Source: Planococcus koreensis (GTDB taxonomy: Bacteria; Bacillota; Bacilli; Bacillales_A; Planococcaceae). Taken from it: a stretch of DNA of 64,000 nt. Position numbers and translations under genes: made by a program. Location: assembly GCF_004761975.1 (NCBI RefSeq), contig NZ_RQII01000019.1, positions 62,001 to 126,000 on the forward strand. Direction: 5' to 3'. Shown here piece by piece: positions 32,527 through 40,786 of this stretch (its first letter is position 1; each line of letters opens with the position of its first letter). The notes beneath the pieces were generated by a model that was not told the origin of the DNA, made no database searches, and saw only the letters and a program-made list of their open reading frames with translations.

Positions 32527-32991
32527 ATGGCAAAGGGTGAAGGGAAAGTCATAGCCCAGAACAAAAAAGCCGGCTTCGATTACGCGATTGAAGAAACAAT
32601 CGAAGCTGGCATTGTCCTGCAAGGGACAGAAATCAAATCTGCCCGCAACGGCAAGGTCCAGCTGGTGGATGCATTTGTGCGGATCCGGAACGGAGAAGCA
32701 TGGATTTCCAATATGCACATCGCGCCGTACGAGCAGGGGAATATCTTCAACCATGATCCAACGAGAGTCCGGAAATTGCTTTTGCATAAAAAACAGATCA
32801 ATGAATTGATTGGCGTGTCGAAAGTGCAGGGAGCAGCAATCATCCCGCTGAAAATGTACTTGAAAGACGGCTATGCGAAAGTGCTGCTTGGCGTCGGTAA
32901 AGGGAAGAAGAACTACGATAAGCGCCAGGACTTGAAAAAGAAAGACGCGAAACGGGAAATTGACCGTGCGATGAAAGAACGCAGCCGTTAA
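32527..32991 (+). CDS. smpB: SsrA-binding protein
   Basis: 154 residues with the OB-fold core ([37 protein letters not shown]) and the basic C-terminal tail ([30 protein letters not shown]) that enters the decoding site. It carries tmRNA to stalled ribosomes. It lies directly before ssrA. Confidence 0.97.
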   Translation: MAKGEGKVIAQNKKAGFDYAIEETIEAGIVLQGTEIKSARNGKVQLVDAFVRIRNGEAWISNMHIAPYEQGNIFNHDPTRVRKLLLHKKQINELIGVSKVQGAAIIPLKMYLKDGYAKVLLGVGKGKKNYDKRQDLKKKDAKREIDRAMKERSR

Positions 32992-32993
32992 GC

Positions 32994-33022
32994 TTGAAGT
33001 CTGACCAATCTTGTCTTATACT
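32994..33022 (+). promoter_or_regulatory. ssrA promoter
   Basis: TTGAAG (32994-32999), 17 bases, TATACT (33017-33022), about 50 bases before mature tmRNA. It overlaps the smpB stop region. Confidence 0.6.
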
Positions 33023-33072
33023 AATGGTATAGCACATAAGGCTGATCGCCTTTCCGTGTTCCTTTAATATGA

Positions 33073-33422
33073 GGGGACGTTACGGATTCGACAGGGATGA
33101 TCTGGGCTTGGGTTGCGCGTCAGAGGGTCGGCTCTGTAAAAACGCATTTATAACAACTGGCAAAACAAACCAAAACCTAGCATTCGCAGCGTAAGCTCGG
33201 ATCTGCTTTATCTATCCATCGCCCATGTGGCTGGGTAAAGCTCAACTTTAGTGGGATACGGCAGGCAGTGCCACTTGAGCTGCATGCAAGAGATTCGCAA
33301 GTTAGTGCCCAGGACGCCCGCTTATTGGCAGATTGACGCATGAAACCCTAATAAGTAAGCTACACGCGTAGACGCTCAAGTAGCGGAGTTTCTGGACGCG
33401 GGTTCGACTCCCGCCGTCTCCA
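33073..33422 (+). ncRNA. ssrA: tmRNA
   Basis: Starts GGGGACGTTACGGATTCGAC and ends in the tRNA-like CGGGTTCGACTCCCGCCGTCTCCA; the acceptor stem GGGGACG/CGTCTCC pairs with one G-T. The tag frame starts at GGC 33159 and ends at TAA 33192-33194, encoding GKTNQNLAFAA after the tRNA-borne alanine. The length of about 350 bases is normal. CCA is not encoded. The 3' end of ssrA is a frequent integration site for mobile elements. Confidence 0.95.
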
Positions 33423-33448
33423 TTTTGGAGAAAAAGGATTTTACGAAG

Positions 33449-33486
33449 AACGCCAAAACCTAGATAGTAGGTTTTGGCGTTTTTTG
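33449..33486 (+). terminator. ssrA terminator
   Basis: AACGCCAAAACCTA (33449-33462) pairs with TAGGTTTTGGCGTT, followed by T4. Confidence 0.85.
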
Positions 33487-33500
33487 TTGTATATATATGT

Positions 33501-33620
33501 TGATTTCCGCTACGGCCGGACGCTTTCCGCGGGCGAAGCGCTGAGCCTCCTCGTCGCAAGCTCCTGCGGGGTCTCATCACTCCGCTTTCCCGCATGAGAC
33601 GCCGGCCTCCGCTGCAATCC
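33501..33620. repeat. GC-rich palindromic repeat, copy 3
   Basis: Blocks GACGCTTTCCGCGGGCGA, GAGCCTCCTCGTCGC, CTCCTGCGGGGTCTC and CGCTTTCCCGC shared with copies 1 and 2; ends GGCCGG / CCGGCC are inverted. It marks the switch from GC-rich chromosome to the AT-rich islet that follows. Confidence 0.75.
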
Positions 33621-33844
33621 ACAAAAAAAGAAGGCCAAGATATTTTGATATTAAAATTAAATAAGAAATTATAACATAACTTTAATAAAAAAAATAAACA
33701 TTTGTCAGACTATTTTAATTTTTTCATTGTAGAAAGTTAATGGTTTTGGTAAAATTAGGATTTAGTATAACAATTGTGCTGAGGAGTTAAAGTTTTTGTA
33801 ATGTAGAAATACTATTAAAATCTGATTTAATAGAAGGAGAAAAT

Positions 33845-35263
33845 ATGAATAAGAAGCTTCAAATATTTGTGTCTTCAACTTATTTGGATTTAACACAAGA
33901 AAGGCAGAAAGCAGTTGAAGGTATACTAAGAGCTAAACATATTCCTGCTGGAATGGAATTATTTGCTCCAAGTAACAAAACGCAATGGGCAATAATTCAA
34001 GAATGGATAAAAAATTCGGATGTTTTATTACTTATAATAGGTGGAAGGTATGGATCTATTGAACCCGAGAGCAGTAAAAGCTACACACATTTAGAATATG
34101 ATTTCGCACTCCATAACCAAATTCCAGTTGTCTCTATAGTTTTAAATAAACAATATTTAGCTAATAAAAAAAGTGGGAATATCAATTTGCAAGTCTATGA
34201 ACATGAAAGTGAAAACCCGTCTATTCAAAAGTATAACTCTTTTAAGCAAACTATAATGTCTCATTATGTAAAGGAAGTTGAAGAGATTAATCAAATTTCT
34301 ACAGAAGTTTTATCAGCTCTTCAGGAATTTATGGAAAAAGATAATAGTGAGTATCATTTTAGAGGTTGGGTAAGAGGAAACGAAAAGTTAGATCCGAATC
34401 ATTTGAATATTGAATTTAATGTACAAAAATTCTTAGAAGAAAAGAAAAGACAAGGTAGGGTTCAAGATACTTTAGATATGTATAGATTAGAATTAAAAAT
34501 TTTCCAAAATTATTTTGAGGGTTATAGTATAGACAATATTGAAACTTCTCACTTAAAAGAATTTCTTATATATAGAGAAGATAATTATTCATTGAAATCT
34601 AAAAGCTCTTTGGAAAAAACAAGAGGAAATCTAAATGTATTTTTTGATTGGTTAATTGAAGAAAAGAAAATTGAAAGGAATCCGGTAAAAAAAATACCGA
34701 CTTATAAATTTAACAAAGCTGGAAACAAAGCGCTCAATGATAAAGAGTTACTTGAACTACGCAAATCTTGTATTACTTTAAGAGAAAGAGCATTGTTAGA
34801 AGTACTGCTATCTACGGGGTGCCATCTTTCAGAAATAAAGAAAATGTTTATAAGTAATATTGATTGGAACAATAAGACTATTCGAATAAAAGATTCTAGA
34901 GAACAAGAAAGAGTCGTTTTCTTTACAACAAAAGCAGAGAAGCACTTAAAAGAATATTTACAGAGTAGACAAGATGAATTAGACAATCTTTTTATTTCTC
35001 AAAGAAGGCCATATAGGCAAATAAGTCATAGAGGCATACAAGATGAAATAGATAATATACAAAGTAGATCTACTCTTTCAAGAAATATCAGTCCAAGGAC
35101 ATTGAGAGATACATTTGCCCGACTGATGTCTAGTCTTGGTTACCCACAAAATATTATAGATGCTCTGCTTGGTTACAATTCTAAATCGATTAGGGCTGAA
35201 TCATTTTATAAAATAAACAATGAAAATATATGGGATATTGTTTGGCCAAAACCAGATTTCTAA
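33845..35263 (+). CDS. DUF4062 domain fused to a divergent tyrosine-recombinase domain
   Basis: 472 residues. Residues about 4-100 match the DUF4062 pattern: KLQIFVSSTYLDLTQER, PAGMELF, IGGRYG and YTHLEYDFALHNQIPVV. DUF4062 is a TIR/Rossmann-like fold usually at the N-terminus of large NTPase or repeat proteins. Residues about 190-280 look like a recombinase SAM-like N-terminal domain and 295-460 like the catalytic domain (ALLEVLLSTGCHLSEI, TLRDTFARLMSSLG, NIIDALLGYNSKSI, ESFYKI). By eye the first catalytic Arg is His327, the His of HxLR is Arg418, the His of LLGH is Tyr444; Arg421 and Tyr455 remain and the hairpin Lys is unclear. So strand exchange may be lost and the fold used to bind DNA. 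Codon use is far more AT-rich than all neighbours, pointing to transfer. RBS AGAAGGAG. Function unknown. Confidence 0.8.
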   Translation: MNKKLQIFVSSTYLDLTQERQKAVEGILRAKHIPAGMELFAPSNKTQWAIIQEWIKNSDVLLLIIGGRYGSIEPESSKSYTHLEYDFALHNQIPVVSIVLNKQYLANKKSGNINLQVYEHESENPSIQKYNSFKQTIMSHYVKEVEEINQISTEVLSALQEFMEKDNSEYHFRGWVRGNEKLDPNHLNIEFNVQKFLEEKKRQGRVQDTLDMYRLELKIFQNYFEGYSIDNIETSHLKEFLIYREDNYSLKSKSSLEKTRGNLNVFFDWLIEEKKIERNPVKKIPTYKFNKAGNKALNDKELLELRKSCITLRERALLEVLLSTGCHLSEIKKMFISNIDWNNKTIRIKDSREQERVVFFTTKAEKHLKEYLQSRQDELDNLFISQRRPYRQISHRGIQDEIDNIQSRSTLSRNISPRTLRDTFARLMSSLGYPQNIIDALLGYNSKSIRAESFYKINNENIWDIVWPKPDF

Positions 35264-35526
35264 ATAGCAAGCATAAAAGTTTTATACTTAGGAATGAAAG
35301 TAGGCAAATCATTTGAGAAATATGTGGAAATTAAACAAGCTAAAACTATTTTAGTATATTTTTTGGTGAATTTTAATTAGAATCATAATTTTGATTGTTT
35401 TCTTCTCCAAGTATATTGCCTATTGTTAAATATCCTATACTAGCAAAAAAATTTCATGCAATAGTTTGTCAGCGATTTAAAAAGAGGGAATTTATGACTG
35501 TCAGTTCTTGCAAAGAAATTTTAGAT
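35264..35526. other. AT-rich non-coding tail of the islet
   Basis: No supported gene. A hairpin AAGCATAAAA/TTTTATACTT at 35269-35289 could end the upstream transcript. No copy of the ssrA 3' end was found here, so no att duplication is visible. Confidence 0.4.
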
Positions 35527-35564
35527 AAAAACCGGCAAGCCCGTGTCAGGGCTTGCCGGTTTTT
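35527..35564. terminator. Bidirectional terminator at the aldehyde dehydrogenase end
   Basis: AAAAACCGGCAAGCCC (35527-35542) pairs with GGGCTTGCCGGTTTTT (35549-35564). It serves the minus-strand gene and can stop leftward or rightward transcripts. Confidence 0.85.
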
Positions 35565-35569
35565 GCTTT

Positions 35570-37042
35570 TTATTCTTTCGTATTATCAACAAACGCTCCG
35601 TACTGGCGGCGCTGGTGTTGCACTGACAGCCATTTCAAGGTGGTGAACTCTTCAAGGACCCATTCGCCGTTGAAGCGGCCGAGGCCGGATTCTTTTTCGC
35701 CGCCGAATGGCATATGCGCTTCGTCGTTGACCGATTGGTCGTTGACGTGGATCATGCCTGTTTCGATTTGGTGGGCGATGTTCGTGCCGCGGTCGATATT
35801 GGAAGAATGGACGGCTCCGCTCAATCCGAATGGATAGGCATTGGCCATGTCGATTACTTCTTCATCGGTTTTGAACGGAATCAGGATGGCTACAGGGCCG
35901 AAGATTTCGTTTTCCGCAAGCGGCATTTCGTTGGTGACGCCTGTTAATACAGTCGGCTCCAGGACGTTGCCATCAGCATTGCCGCCAAGACGCAATTTAG
36001 CGCCTTGTTCAACAGTTGCATCGATGTCTTTTAGGATGCGGTCGACTTGATCGCGGTTGATGAGCGGTCCGACTTGGGTATCCTGCTCAGCCGGATTGCC
36101 GAATTTTATTTTACCGGCACGGGCAATAAACTGTTCTGCGAATTCGTCGTAAATGTCCTCGTGGACGAAGATGCGGTTGATCGCCATGCAGATCTGGCCT
36201 TGGTGGTAGAATTTACCGAACAACGCGGAATCGACGGCTTGGTCAATGTTCGCATCATTCAAGACGATGAAGTTATTATTGCCGCCAAGTTCTAATGCCG
36301 TTTTCTTCAAGGCGCCGCCGGCCAATTCGCCGATGCGTTTACCGACAGGCGTAGATCCGGTGAATGAAATCAAACGCGGTGTCGGGTGCTTAACGATGTC
36401 ATCCCCAATTTCAGAGCCGCGTCCTACAACAACGTTCAGCAAGCCTTTAGGCAAGCCGGCTGCTTCGAAAATGCTGGCGAACAGCAAGCCGCCGGTTATC
36501 GGTGTGTCGGTAGCGGGTTTAATGACAACGGCATTGCCCGTAGCAATCGCCGGTGCGATCGAACGAATCGCCAAGTGCAATGGGAAGTTCCATGGGCTGA
36601 TGATGCCGATAACGCCAAGTGGATTGCGGTAGACGCGGTTTTCTTTACCTGCTTGTTGGGAAGGAAGAATCTTGCCTTCCATACGGTAAGGGAAGGTAGC
36701 CGCTTCTTTCAGGATGTTGATCGATGCACCGAATTCGACCGTCGCTTTGATAAACGTGCTCCCGGCTTCTTTGATGAGCCAGTCGACGATGAGCTCTTTG
36801 TTTTCGAGCATGACTTCTTGTGCTTTTTCAATGACTGCACGCTTCGTCTGCGGCAATTCTTTAGCCCAGGACACTTGCGCCTCCGCTGCAGCTTTGTAGG
36901 CAGCGTCCAAGTCGTTCTTATCAGCTGCTTGTGTAATGGCGAGTTCTTCGCCTGTGAACGGGTTCGTGTTTCTCATTTGGCTGTCGCTCGAGCCTGTAAT
37001 CCATTCACCATTTATATAAATCTTCGAAAAATCGGTTTTCAT
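35570..37042 (-). CDS. NAD(P)-dependent aldehyde dehydrogenase, YfmT/vanillin-dehydrogenase-like
   Basis: 490 residues of the ALDH superfamily. SPWNFPLHLAIRSIAPAIATGN near 150, the GSTPVGKRIG cofactor loop, catalytic Glu in LELGGNNNF near 250, catalytic Cys in QGQICMAINR near 284, and EIFGPVAILI near 380. Replacement patterns resemble aromatic (benzaldehyde/vanillin) dehydrogenases; the substrate is inferred only. ATG at 37040-37042 follows GGAGACG. It is divergent from the Rrf2 gene. Confidence 0.9.
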   Translation of the reverse strand: MKTDFSKIYINGEWITGSSDSQMRNTNPFTGEELAITQAADKNDLDAAYKAAAEAQVSWAKELPQTKRAVIEKAQEVMLENKELIVDWLIKEAGSTFIKATVEFGASINILKEAATFPYRMEGKILPSQQAGKENRVYRNPLGVIGIISPWNFPLHLAIRSIAPAIATGNAVVIKPATDTPITGGLLFASIFEAAGLPKGLLNVVVGRGSEIGDDIVKHPTPRLISFTGSTPVGKRIGELAGGALKKTALELGGNNNFIVLNDANIDQAVDSALFGKFYHQGQICMAINRIFVHEDIYDEFAEQFIARAGKIKFGNPAEQDTQVGPLINRDQVDRILKDIDATVEQGAKLRLGGNADGNVLEPTVLTGVTNEMPLAENEIFGPVAILIPFKTDEEVIDMANAYPFGLSGAVHSSNIDRGTNIAHQIETGMIHVNDQSVNDEAHMPFGGEKESGLGRFNGEWVLEEFTTLKWLSVQHQRRQYGAFVDNTKE

Positions 37043-37190
37043 TTAAAATCGTCTCCATTCTTTTTTTGTTCCCGTTGTAAGATCGAACGGGTCCTTGTTA
37101 AATGCACCTTCTCTATTTACCCCTCTGCTTAGTTACTTTAAACAAGTTACATACCTTTCTTTACAAACACCTTCAATCAACTTCATAAGT

Positions 37191-37219
37191 TTGACTTATT
37201 TATCCTTCAATGTTAAATT
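37191..37219 (+). promoter_or_regulatory. Promoter of the Rrf2 operon
   Basis: TTGACT (37191-37196), 17 bases, TAAATT (37214-37219). A short palindrome-like TTGGATTTAATTAGAG beside it is a possible autoregulatory site. Confidence 0.5.
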
Positions 37220-37281
37220 GGATTTAATTAGAGACAACAAGAGTCTTTGATATCTTTAAAATAAAACTTCAGGAGGTTCCC

Positions 37282-37698
37282 ATGAAATATTCCAATGCAA
37301 CGAATTATGCTTTGCACACGATGGTGCATTTGATGCGGCTGCCGCAAACCAGCACAATCGGCGTGCAGGAATTAGCGGAGATGCAAAAGCTGTCGCCTAC
37401 GTACCTGTCTAAAATTCTGACCAAACTGACGAAAGCCGGGTTGATTGAATCGATGACAGGCGTGAAAGGTGGCTACAAAATTGCCCGCTTGAAAAGCCGG
37501 ATCTCTTTTTTGGACGTGATCAATGCGATTGAAGGGGACACGCATTTATTCGATTGTTCGATTCACCACGGCGAAGGCTGCCTGATTGAAAACGCCATGC
37601 GGCAGGCGGAAGAAAACATGAAAGTGGAACTGGACAATACGCTTATCAGCGATATTGTGGCCATGGCGGAAACCGCACAGCATAGAAAAAGGATTTGA
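37282..37698 (+). CDS. Rrf2-family transcriptional regulator
   Basis: 138 residues with an N-terminal winged helix (ATNYALHTMVHL, QELAEMQKLSPTYLSKILTKLTKAGLIES, GVKGGYKIAR). Only two cysteines (Cys92 and Cys101 in DCSIHHGEGC) are in the sensor region, so an NsrR/IscR-type three-Cys cluster is not complete; it may sense thiol or electrophile stress as YwnA-type members do. AGGAGG before ATG. It probably regulates the next two genes. Confidence 0.88.
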   Translation: MKYSNATNYALHTMVHLMRLPQTSTIGVQELAEMQKLSPTYLSKILTKLTKAGLIESMTGVKGGYKIARLKSRISFLDVINAIEGDTHLFDCSIHHGEGCLIENAMRQAEENMKVELDNTLISDIVAMAETAQHRKRI

Positions 37699-37712
37699 AT
37701 GGAGGAGAAGCG

Positions 37713-38618
37713 ATGATACTGGATTGTGCAGTAATTGGCGGAGGTCCAGCCGGCCTCAATGTGGCGTTGGTTTTGGGGCGGTCGCGCAGAAAAACCGTGT
37801 TGTTTGATGACAATCAACCACGCAATGCGGTGACTTCCGAATCCCACGGTTTTATGACAAGAGACGGCATCGACCCGCAAGAGTTGAAAAGGATTGCACA
37901 AGAAGAACTGGGCAAGTACCCGGATGTACAAGTGGAAAAACAGCGGGTGCTGGATGTCGGTAAAAAGGAAGGGCTGTTTGAGCTTAAAGCAGTTGACGGA
38001 AAGGTTTTCCTGGCTAAAAAGCTTATTCTGGCAACCGGCTTTAAAGAAGTTCTTCCCGATTTGGAAAGAGTTGAAGAGTTTTACGGCAAAAGCCTGTTCA
38101 GCTGCCCGTTCTGCGATGGCTGGGAAATGCGGGATCGGCCGCTTGCGGTCATTTCGGAGAATGAAAACGCGTTTCACCTAGTGAAAGTTGCGTCGAATTG
38201 GACCGATGACTTGATCGTCTGTACGAATGGCAAAGCTTTGTTGTCGGCCGAAGAGAGGAGCATTTTGGAAAGTAAGGGGATCCAAGTGTACACAGAAAAA
38301 ATTGCCCGATTGGTCGGCAATCATGGAGCTTTGGAGAAAATCGAATTTGAAAGCGGAGCGGCTATATTGCGTGAAGGAGGATTTATCGCACCCCACTGGG
38401 TACAGGCGTCAGACATAAGTGCCTCGCTGGGCTGTAAACTGAATGCGCTCGGCGGCATCGAAACGGATGGCATGAAACGCACCAATGTAGAAGGCATCTT
38501 TGCTTGTGGAGACACCTTGATGGCAGGGCCTTCGCAGCTGATCATGGCCGCAGCCGATGGCAGCATGGCCGCAATCTGCATAAATGCCGCGTTGATCGAA
38601 GAGAAATTCAAGCAATAA
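37713..38618 (+). CDS. Thioredoxin-reductase-like FAD/NAD(P) oxidoreductase
   Basis: 301 residues. FAD motif GGGPAGLN at residue 9, a CPFC redox pair in FSCPFCDGWEMRD near 133 and GIFACGDTLMAGPSQLIMAAADG near 265. It is related to TrxB, but the second nucleotide motif (AVISENENAFHLVK) lacks the GGGDSAxEE of true TrxB, so NADPH binding or the partner differs. GGAGGAGAAGCG precedes ATG 37713. It is cotranscribed with the Rrf2 gene and the methyltransferase. Confidence 0.85.
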   Translation: MILDCAVIGGGPAGLNVALVLGRSRRKTVLFDDNQPRNAVTSESHGFMTRDGIDPQELKRIAQEELGKYPDVQVEKQRVLDVGKKEGLFELKAVDGKVFLAKKLILATGFKEVLPDLERVEEFYGKSLFSCPFCDGWEMRDRPLAVISENENAFHLVKVASNWTDDLIVCTNGKALLSAEERSILESKGIQVYTEKIARLVGNHGALEKIEFESGAAILREGGFIAPHWVQASDISASLGCKLNALGGIETDGMKRTNVEGIFACGDTLMAGPSQLIMAAADGSMAAICINAALIEEKFKQ

Positions 38619-38638
38619 ACACAGGGAGGAATGGAAGA

Positions 38639-39223
38639 ATGCATGAAAGTTCAAGCAAGCCGCACGAAACACATTCGCACAAAGGGAAAATAGCGTATTT
38701 GGAAAGCCGGGAGCGGAGAGGTGAATTTTCGCCGGAGCAATTGTTCAGCAAGATTCCTCTGCAGCAAAGCGGCAATGTATTGGATTTCGGCGCAGGCACC
38801 GGCTATTTTTCATTGCCGTTGGCAAAAAAAATGATGGGCAAGGTATACGCCATGGACATCGATCCAAGCATGCTCGACATCATCGCGTTAAAAGCGGAGG
38901 AGGAACACATTACGAACATTGTGCGGCTCCATGCCGGAAGCGACGGAATCCCATTGCCGGACGCATCCATCGACCTTGTCATCGCTTCGCTTGTGCTGCA
39001 CGAGATTAATCCGCTGGCGCCAAGTTTGGACGCGATCTGCAAGGTTCTCAAAGAAGAAGGATTTCTGGTGTGCATCGAGCTTGAACCAAAAAGCGATCCA
39101 CTTCACAAAGCACCGCGAATCACGTCAGCCGGGATGGAAGAGGCGCTAACAGCAGCAGGTTTCCGCATCACAGAAAAATTCTTTCCAGCAGCCTCGTTAT
39201 ACGTGCTGATTGCACAGAAATAA
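38639..39223 (+). CDS. Class I SAM-dependent methyltransferase
   Basis: 194 residues. Motif I VLDFGAGTGYFSLPLA near 48, acidic loop AMDIDPSML near 72, motif IV-like IDLVIASLVLHEI near 115. The N-terminus is rich in His/Ser (HESSSKPHETHSH). The small-molecule or protein substrate is unknown; the context with an Rrf2 regulator and a TrxR-like enzyme suggests a detoxification role. GGGAGGA precedes ATG 38639. Confidence 0.85.
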   Translation: MHESSSKPHETHSHKGKIAYLESRERRGEFSPEQLFSKIPLQQSGNVLDFGAGTGYFSLPLAKKMMGKVYAMDIDPSMLDIIALKAEEEHITNIVRLHAGSDGIPLPDASIDLVIASLVLHEINPLAPSLDAICKVLKEEGFLVCIELEPKSDPLHKAPRITSAGMEEALTAAGFRITEKFFPAASLYVLIAQK

Positions 39224-39292
39224 GAGGCAGTGAAAAGCCTATTTTTTTATTATAATTAAGGATAACAAGTGTCTTTAAAGTATCTAATTGAG

Positions 39293-39338
39293 AAAAAAAC
39301 AGGAGGCAGCCGGATATACGCGGCTGTCTCCTGTTTTC
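39293..39338. terminator. Bidirectional terminator between convergent operons
   Basis: AACAGGAGGCAGCCG (39298-39312) pairs with CGGCTGTCTCCTGTT (39321-39335), flanked by A and T runs. Confidence 0.85.
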
Positions 39339-39348
39339 AGTTCTCGTC

Positions 39349-40554
39349 TTATTCTTGCGCCGTCTTCCAGAAGAAAATCCGCCCTTTAAAAGCGATCAGG
39401 CTGGCTGCTGCGAGCAACAGGCCAGCGATCATAAAGACGGTGCGGATGCCGAATGCATCCGCCAGCACACCCATCAATAAGGAAGCGACTCCGAAGGTTC
39501 CGGTGCCGATAGCACCAAGCGTCGTGAAAACGGTCGGCAATGCCTCCCTCGGGACGCTCGTCTGGATGACGGTCTGCTGCGGAATGTTTTTGAGCTGGCC
39601 GAATATGCCGACGAGAAAAGATAGGGCCAGCGCCAATAATGGCACATTATTCATTCCAAACAGGAGCGTTACGGCACTGCTGAGAAAAGCACCGGCAAAA
39701 ATGAATGTGCCGAGGTTCTTCTCAATCGAAGCGGCAAAGCGCAGGCAAAGAAGGCTGCCGCCGATCAAGCCCAAGAAGAAAGAGCCATTGATGAAGCCCC
39801 ACCATTTCTCGTTCACCAATAAGGCGTCGCTGACAAAAACATAGAGGGTGGCGGCAATCCACACCGTGCCGGCGATCGTCTCCAACACGTCCATCCACGC
39901 AAGGCGTTTCAAAACCGGCGTCGAAGACACCGTCTGCCAGCCTTTGGTGATTTGCTGCCATCTGCCTTGCTCTTTGGCTGGCTGGAGATGGACAGGCTCC
40001 AAAAGGCTTAATAACAAGCTGGACAATAAAAACAATCCCGCTGTTAACCACAGCAGGTCGTCTGCTGCGAGCCAGATCAACAATGAGCTGCCGATAAACC
40101 ACATGGCGGTCTGAATGCCTTGCGTCACGGATTCGGTGATGCTGTTCGCTTTCAAGAGAAGGCTATTGTCCACATAAGCCGGTATGAGCGAGCGTGTGAC
40201 GGGATTGGCGCAGCCATCAAGAAGCGCAATCAAAGCCAGCACAGCGAACAGCAGGGTGTAATTGGACATAGAAAGCAGGGGCAGCAGCAAAGCAAGTATT
40301 ATCAGCAAGCCTGTTTTCCCGAACTGGGAAACGGCCAGCAGCCATTTCAAGTTAAAGCGCTGCATCAGCAGAGGCGTTAATGTGTTCGAAACAAACATCG
40401 CACCGGTAATGGTAAACGGCACAAAAGCTGCCGCTGTGGCTGAACCAGTCAGTTCAAAGATGGCATAGATGACGCTGACGATATACAGGATGTCGCCGGT
40501 GTTGGCAAGCGACTGCCCGGCCAGCAGCAAGTTAAAATTTCTATTCAGTTTCAT
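39349..40554 (-). CDS. MFS efflux transporter, macrolide-efflux (MefA)-like
   Basis: 401 residues with about 12 hydrophobic segments. LLLAGQSLANTGDILYIVSVIYAIFELTGSATAAA at the start and an NPVTRSLIPAYVD motif after TM5 are typical of the MFS_3/MefA-like exporters. A leader peptide and competing hairpins upstream suggest induction by a ribosome-binding drug, which agrees with export of an antibiotic; the actual substrate is not known. The ribosome site TTGGGGGAT is part of the attenuator. Confidence 0.85.
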   Translation of the reverse strand: MKLNRNFNLLLAGQSLANTGDILYIVSVIYAIFELTGSATAAAFVPFTITGAMFVSNTLTPLLMQRFNLKWLLAVSQFGKTGLLIILALLLPLLSMSNYTLLFAVLALIALLDGCANPVTRSLIPAYVDNSLLLKANSITESVTQGIQTAMWFIGSSLLIWLAADDLLWLTAGLFLLSSLLLSLLEPVHLQPAKEQGRWQQITKGWQTVSSTPVLKRLAWMDVLETIAGTVWIAATLYVFVSDALLVNEKWWGFINGSFFLGLIGGSLLCLRFAASIEKNLGTFIFAGAFLSSAVTLLFGMNNVPLLALALSFLVGIFGQLKNIPQQTVIQTSVPREALPTVFTTLGAIGTGTFGVASLLMGVLADAFGIRTVFMIAGLLLAAASLIAFKGRIFFWKTAQE

Positions 40555-40561
40555 GATTCTT

Positions 40562-40666
40562 ATCCCCCAAGAGTTTAATTCGGATACTGTCTATTCAAGG
40601 GGGGATCAAATTGGACAAACGTTCATGGGTGATGCTCCTTTCGGTTGAAAGATAAATCTTGGGGGT
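40562..40666 (-). promoter_or_regulatory. Translational attenuator of the MFS gene
   Basis: On the minus-strand RNA, CCCCCAAGA (plus 40658-40666) can pair with TCTTGGGGG (plus 40564-40572), which contains the MFS ribosome site. A second ATCCCCC (plus 40600-40606) immediately after the leader peptide stop can pair with GGGGGAT of the same site. A ribosome stalled on the leader would change which pairing forms. A TATAAT is at plus 40694-40699 (minus strand) upstream. Confidence 0.6.
40606..40626 (-). CDS. Leader peptide MNVCPI
   Basis: Six-codon ORF (ATG at 40624-40626, TGA at 40606-40608) with a strong site AAAGGAG nine bases upstream. Size and location are those of drug-inducible leader peptides before resistance genes. 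Translation is inferred. Confidence 0.55.
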   Translation of the reverse strand: MNVCPI

Positions 40667-40786
40667 GATTTATCGAGCGATTTTATTAACTTTATTATAC
40701 GTGAAAAAGTTGGAAAATAAATGGCGATTTAATCAGATAATGGATATAGTGAAAAGATAAAGTGATATTGAAGCGGAGGTATATAA

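Noticed and set aside
33302-33622. Minus-strand 106-codon ORF over ssrA and repeat copy 3
   Set aside because: Overlaps structured RNA and a repeat; low-complexity Arg-rich translation.
33400-35526. att duplication of the ssrA 3' end flanking the islet
   Set aside because: No second copy of the terminal TTCGACTCCCGCCGTCTCCA was found downstream.
35493-35646. ORF starting ATG 35493 with a fair ribosome site
   Set aside because: It runs through the aldehyde dehydrogenase terminator and antisense to that gene; codon pattern is a shadow.
36386-37132. 248-codon plus-strand ORF
   Set aside because: Antisense to the aldehyde dehydrogenase, whose motifs are complete; no family resemblance.
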